64,000 bases of DNA from JACTMJ01 sp039812845. Lineage in GTDB: Bacteria > Acidobacteriota > Terriglobia > Bryobacterales > Bryobacteraceae. Location of the stretch: assembly GCA_039812845.1 (NCBI GenBank), contig JBDIBK010000004.1, positions 6,201-70,200 of the forward strand. The letters are read 5' to 3'. Positions 61,307 through 64,000 of this stretch are shown here, one piece after another. The notes under the pieces are model-generated. The model saw nothing but the letters and a program-made list of their open reading frames with translations, did not search any database and was not told the origin of the DNA. Position numbers and translations under genes: made by a program. How positions within the stretch are numbered: position 1 is the stretch's first letter; each line of letters begins with the position of its first letter.

Positions 61307-62254
61307 TTACCGTTGCCTATCCTCGAAGATTCCGCTTCCCTGTATCCGCGCAAGCGCCGGCGGATGCCAGGCACTTCGCCGGATCGGGGCGCGCCAAAGC
61401 AAATACAGCAGCACCGGCGCAACCAGCGTCGTGAGGAGGCCCGCCTCCGGGCCATACGCACCCCCATCCCAGAGAGTGCCTTCCCCCACCAGGCGGTGGC
61501 CGGTTATCTCCAGTGTAAACCCGCTCAACTCCACGCCCAATAGGGGAAGCGCCCAGTTCCATCCGGTGTGCAGCCCAATGGGGAGCCACAGATCGCCGCT
61601 CTTCAGCCACGCGCACGCAAACACCGCCCCCCACAGGACGGTATTGGTGAATGCCAGCCAGGTAAACGAAAGGTTGTCCGAGTGCATCCAGCCGAATACG
61701 AGACTTGTTACCAGGACGGCGGGAATGGGACCGAAGGTTTCGTGCAACCGCTGCAAGGGGAACCCGCGGAACAGCACTTCTTCGCCAATCGCGCTAAAGA
61801 GAATCAGCAGCAGGAAAATCCAAAGCGCCCCCCAGGAGAACGCCTCGCCCGTCGCCTCCCAGCGCAGCGCGCCCCACGCCATTGGAAGCAGCGTAACCGC
61901 CATCCCGGCCGTCACTCCCAGCAGCGTGCCGAGCGCCAGATTCCGGCTGGCCACCGGATTCCAATGCAGCCCCACCGCCGGCAGAGTCGCATGCTGGAAG
62001 ATGCGCATCGCTAAGGCCGTCGCCGACAGGCTTCCCAGGAATACGGTCACTGCGGAAATCAGAAGAATGTTTGGGATGACCGTGGCCAGAAACGCGAACA
62101 GGTTCATCGCCACCGTTGCCAGCACCGCAAACACCATCACCTGCAGGATGGTTCGAAACGCCGGGCTCCCGGCCTTCGGGGTGCCGGCCAAACGCGGTTC
62201 TCCATCCGGTTGCGGGGCCGTGGCTGCGGAAACGGGAAGGTCTGGTTCATCCAT
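61307..62254 (-). CDS. CPBP-family intramembrane metalloprotease/CAAX-type protein
   Basis: 315 residues from the ATG at 62254, with GGAAG 8 nt upstream; other ATGs at 62269 and 62272 lack a Shine-Dalgarno. Multiple transmembrane helices carry the CPBP motifs: EEVLFRGFPLQRL (EExxxR), the His in FGWMH, and HTGWNW. Bacterial CPBP proteins are intramembrane proteases, often linked to membrane quality control. A 17-bp minisatellite lies in the upstream leader. It is followed 12 bp on by the BamE-like gene. Confidence 0.88.
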   Translation of the reverse strand: MDEPDLPVSAATAPQPDGEPRLAGTPKAGSPAFRTILQVMVFAVLATVAMNLFAFLATVIPNILLISAVTVFLGSLSATALAMRIFQHATLPAVGLHWNPVASRNLALGTLLGVTAGMAVTLLPMAWGALRWEATGEAFSWGALWIFLLLILFSAIGEEVLFRGFPLQRLHETFGPIPAVLVTSLVFGWMHSDNLSFTWLAFTNTVLWGAVFACAWLKSGDLWLPIGLHTGWNWALPLLGVELSGFTLEITGHRLVGEGTLWDGGAYGPEAGLLTTLVAPVLLYLLWRAPIRRSAWHPPALARIQGSGIFEDRQR

Positions 62255-62683
62255 GAGCGCAGCTTCCATCATTTCAGAGTGGGCCGGATTCTTCCATGGC
62301 CCTCCGCCGTCCCGCACTCCATGGGCCGTCCGAAGTCCGTGGGCCATTCGCCCCATTGGTTGTGGAAGCGCAACGCGGCCCGCAGTCAGCTCACTCGCAC
62401 CTCGGGTTCACTCGCACCTCGGGTTCAATCGCACCGTGGATTCAATCGCACCGTGGATTCAATTGCACCGTGGATTCAATTGCACCGTGGGTTCAATTGC
62501 GCCTAGCGTTCAATCGCGTCGAGGGTTCAATCGCGTCGAGGGTTCAATCGCGTCGAGCGCTCAACTGCGCCTCGGCTGCAGTTGCGCCTCGAGTTCAACT
62601 GCGCCTCGGGTCAAATTGCGCCGAGAGATCCACCCCGCTTTTCCGCTTCCGGTTCAGCGCTGCGTGGAAATCCCAGTGGAAAT
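62255..62683. other. Intergenic region, hybrid kinase to CPBP gene
   Basis: About 430 bp between the end of the hybrid kinase and the CPBP gene (same strand). It is dominated by the 17-bp tandem repeat array (separate entry). No gene is supported. Confidence 0.5.
62391..62628. repeat. 17-bp minisatellite, 13 full units plus a degenerate one
   Basis: Head-to-tail units of 17 bp start at 62391, 62408, 62425, 62442 and so on to 62595, without any length change. A degenerate 14th with a 1-bp deletion runs to 62628. Consensus is close to TCAAYYGCRCCKNGGRT, and the central units (62425-62492) are nearly identical. Divergence increases to both ends. There are no spacers, so this is not CRISPR. The array lies in the presumed leader of the CPBP gene. 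Confidence 0.9.
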
Positions 62684-64000
62684 CTAGGTAGAGATTTCCG
62701 TGGAGATCGCGGGTTCCGTTTCGGCGCTGCCGGCTGCGCCCGCGATTCTTCGATGCACATTGTCAATCGCCTCGAACAGGTTCGCGGGTCCAAATGGCTT
62801 CACCACATACCCGTCCATTCCCACGGCCGCGCACTCCTCCCGGCACTGGAACATTCCATTCGCTGTAACGGCAATCACCGGGATCCGCCGGGAGCCGGAT
62901 TCCCGCTCCCGTTCCCGAATCACGCGGGTCGCCTGGATGCCGTCCATTTCCGGCATTTGGATGTCCATCAGAATGAGATCGAAAGGCTCCCGCGCAACCG
63001 CTTCGGTGGCGGCCTTTCCATCCGCGACCGTGACCATTTCGAGGCCGCGCTTGGCCAGGATCCGGTGGAGCAGCTTCTGGTTCACCGGGTTGTCTTCCGC
63101 AATCAGCACGCGCCGGATGGCCGGGGCATCACTCTTCGGCGCTGCCTGCGCGGCAGCGAGCGGTTCATCCGGGCTGCCTGTGGGAATCTTCAGCGGCACC
63201 GCCACGCAAAAGGTAGATCCCCGGCCGGGCTCGCTTTCGACGCGAATACGCCCACCCATTCCATCCACAATCCGCCGCACCGTGGCGAGGCCGAGCCCGG
63301 TTCCCCCGTAGACGCGCCGCGAGCTTCCGTCCAACTGCCGGAACGGGTCGAAGATGCGCTCCAGATCCCCGGCGGAGATGCCAATGCCGGTGTCGCGCAC
63401 TTCAAATTCCACCCAGATTCGCTCCGATGCTTCCTTCGCGGACGCCCGGGAGGCAGCCTCATCCGCGGACGCCCCGGAGGCAACCCCATCCCCGGGCGTC
63501 TCCGCGCGCCGCACCCGCAATTCCACCGAACCCGCCTCCGTAAACTTGATGGCGTTTCCCAGCAGATTCAGGAGGATCTGGCGCACCCGGTGGCCATCCC
63601 CCAATACCGGCTCGGGGATGTCCTTCGCACAGTGGCTGTGAAATTCGAGTCCCTGCCGGTCCGCCTCATACCGCAAGGTGCGCGTGGTCTGGTCCACGAC
63701 CTCGGCAAGCGAAATCGCGCTCTCCTCGATCTTCAGATCTCCGGCTTCAATGGATGCGAAATCCAGCAGGTCTTCGATGATATCCACCAGGGATTTGCCG
63801 GACGCGTAGACCGTCCGCAACTGGTCCCTCTGATCGTCGTCCAGCTTGGATTCAAGCATCAGGCTGGCGAAGCCCACAATCCCGTTCAGCGGCGTTCGAA
63901 TCTCGTGCGAGACGTTGGCCAGAATCTGGTCCTTGAACCGGCTCGCCGCCTCCGCGCGTTCGCGCTGCACCTCGAGTTCCCGCGTGCGCTCGCCCACCGC
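62684..64000 (-). CDS. Hybrid sensor histidine kinase, N-terminus outside window
   Basis: At least 438 codons, running off the right edge; a GTG at 63997 is probably internal. HisKA with phosphoacceptor His in NVSHEIRTPLNGIVGFA, HATPase with LLNLLGNAIKFTE, RDTGIGIS and GGTGLGLATVRRIVDGMGG, then a C-terminal receiver domain with phosphoacceptor Asp in LILMDIQMPEMDG. Hybrid kinases of this kind feed a phosphorelay. A nine-residue duplication sits in the ATPase domain (about 63428-63481). The sensing domain lies outside the window. Confidence 0.93.
   Translation of the reverse strand, partial: AVGERTRELEVQRERAEAASRFKDQILANVSHEIRTPLNGIVGFASLMLESKLDDDQRDQLRTVYASGKSLVDIIEDLLDFASIEAGDLKIEESAISLAEVVDQTTRTLRYEADRQGLEFHSHCAKDIPEPVLGDGHRVRQILLNLLGNAIKFTEAGSVELRVRRAETPGDGVASGASADEAASRASAKEASERIWVEFEVRDTGIGISAGDLERIFDPFRQLDGSSRRVYGGTGLGLATVRRIVDGMGGRIRVESEPGRGSTFCVAVPLKIPTGSPDEPLAAAQAAPKSDAPAIRRVLIAEDNPVNQKLLHRILAKRGLEMVTVADGKAATEAVAREPFDLILMDIQMPEMDGIQATRVIRERERESGSRRIPVIAVTANGMFQCREECAAVGMDGYVVKPFGPANLFEAIDNVHRRIAGAAGSAETEPAISTEIST

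Noticed and set aside
62391..62628. Possible CRISPR array
   Set aside because: Units are directly adjacent without unique spacers, 17 bp is shorter than CRISPR repeats, and no cas gene is in the window.
61041..62687. A 548-codon plus-strand frame crossing the BamE-like, CPBP genes and the 17-bp repeats
   Set aside because: Antisense to two well-supported genes; its repeated part is only the translated minisatellite and no Shine-Dalgarno or domain supports it.

Overview
The window is high-GC, gene-dense bacterial chromosome. It most likely comes from an Acidobacteriota of the Bryobacteraceae/Solibacter type. The reasons are four very large Oar-like TonB-dependent receptors (carboxypeptidase-regulatory N-terminus plus barrel), a beta-propeller sensor kinase, several Tat-type secreted oxidoreductase/isomerase proteins, and homologues typical of that phylum. 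The taxonomic call is an inference from gene content; no rRNA gene is present.

Layout. 1-9.0 kb: a truncated Tat-secreted protein, a propeller histidine kinase/LuxR-type regulator pair, then an Oar-like receptor followed by a PepSY-TM membrane protein. 9.2-13.6 kb: an RND efflux adaptor and pump. 13.7-19.4 kb: a secreted glycerophosphodiester phosphodiesterase converging on a GlpT-like transporter plus Oar receptor, which looks like a phosphodiester or organophosphate uptake set. 19.8-24.7 kb: a DUF5009 membrane acyltransferase, an SDR gene followed by a carboxymuconolactone-decarboxylase (CMD/AhpD-like) gene, a sugar-phosphate isomerase and a Gfo/Idh/MocA oxidoreductase. 24.9-29.2 kb: an SH3-like secreted protein, a DUF721 gene with gatC and gatA, and superoxide dismutase with a strong terminator. 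29.2-36.1 kb: two more TonB receptors, one with a tandem palindromic operator over its promoter. 36.4-42.7 kb: an HD-GYP response regulator, an NlpC-like protein, a PglD/NeuD-like acetyltransferase, a glycosyltransferase/phosphoglycosyl-transferase fusion and a TPR protein. 42.7-52.3 kb: YfiT-like DinB protein, M1-type peptidase, small envelope proteins, RecX, LemA, RlmN, tRNA-Arg(UCU), an RRM protein and an HDOD protein. 52.5-64 kb: metX-metW, a GNAT-like protein, dnaJ and grpE, a BNR-repeat protein, GAPDH, a CPBP protease with a BamE-like partner, a 17-bp minisatellite and a truncated hybrid sensor kinase.

Main discovery candidate: the CMD/AhpD-like gene at 20941-21492 (minus) is open across 184 codons except for one in-frame TGA. 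That TGA sits exactly at the second cysteine of the redox motif (Cys-Val-Phe-TGA, i.e. CxxU). The conserved C-terminal half of the family follows in frame. Seventeen nucleotides after the TGA there is a 6-bp hairpin with a CGUGA loop, closely matching the geometry of a bacterial SECIS element. This is best read as an AhpD-like selenoprotein, co-transcribed with a short-chain dehydrogenase. No selA, selB, selC or selD is in the window, so the rest of the genome must be checked.

Other notable points are the DtxR-like double operator at 31705-31736, the 13-unit 17-bp tandem repeat at 62391-62611, the GT2/phosphoglycosyl-transferase fusion, and a set of genes whose -10 boxes lie only 8-17 nt before the start codon.
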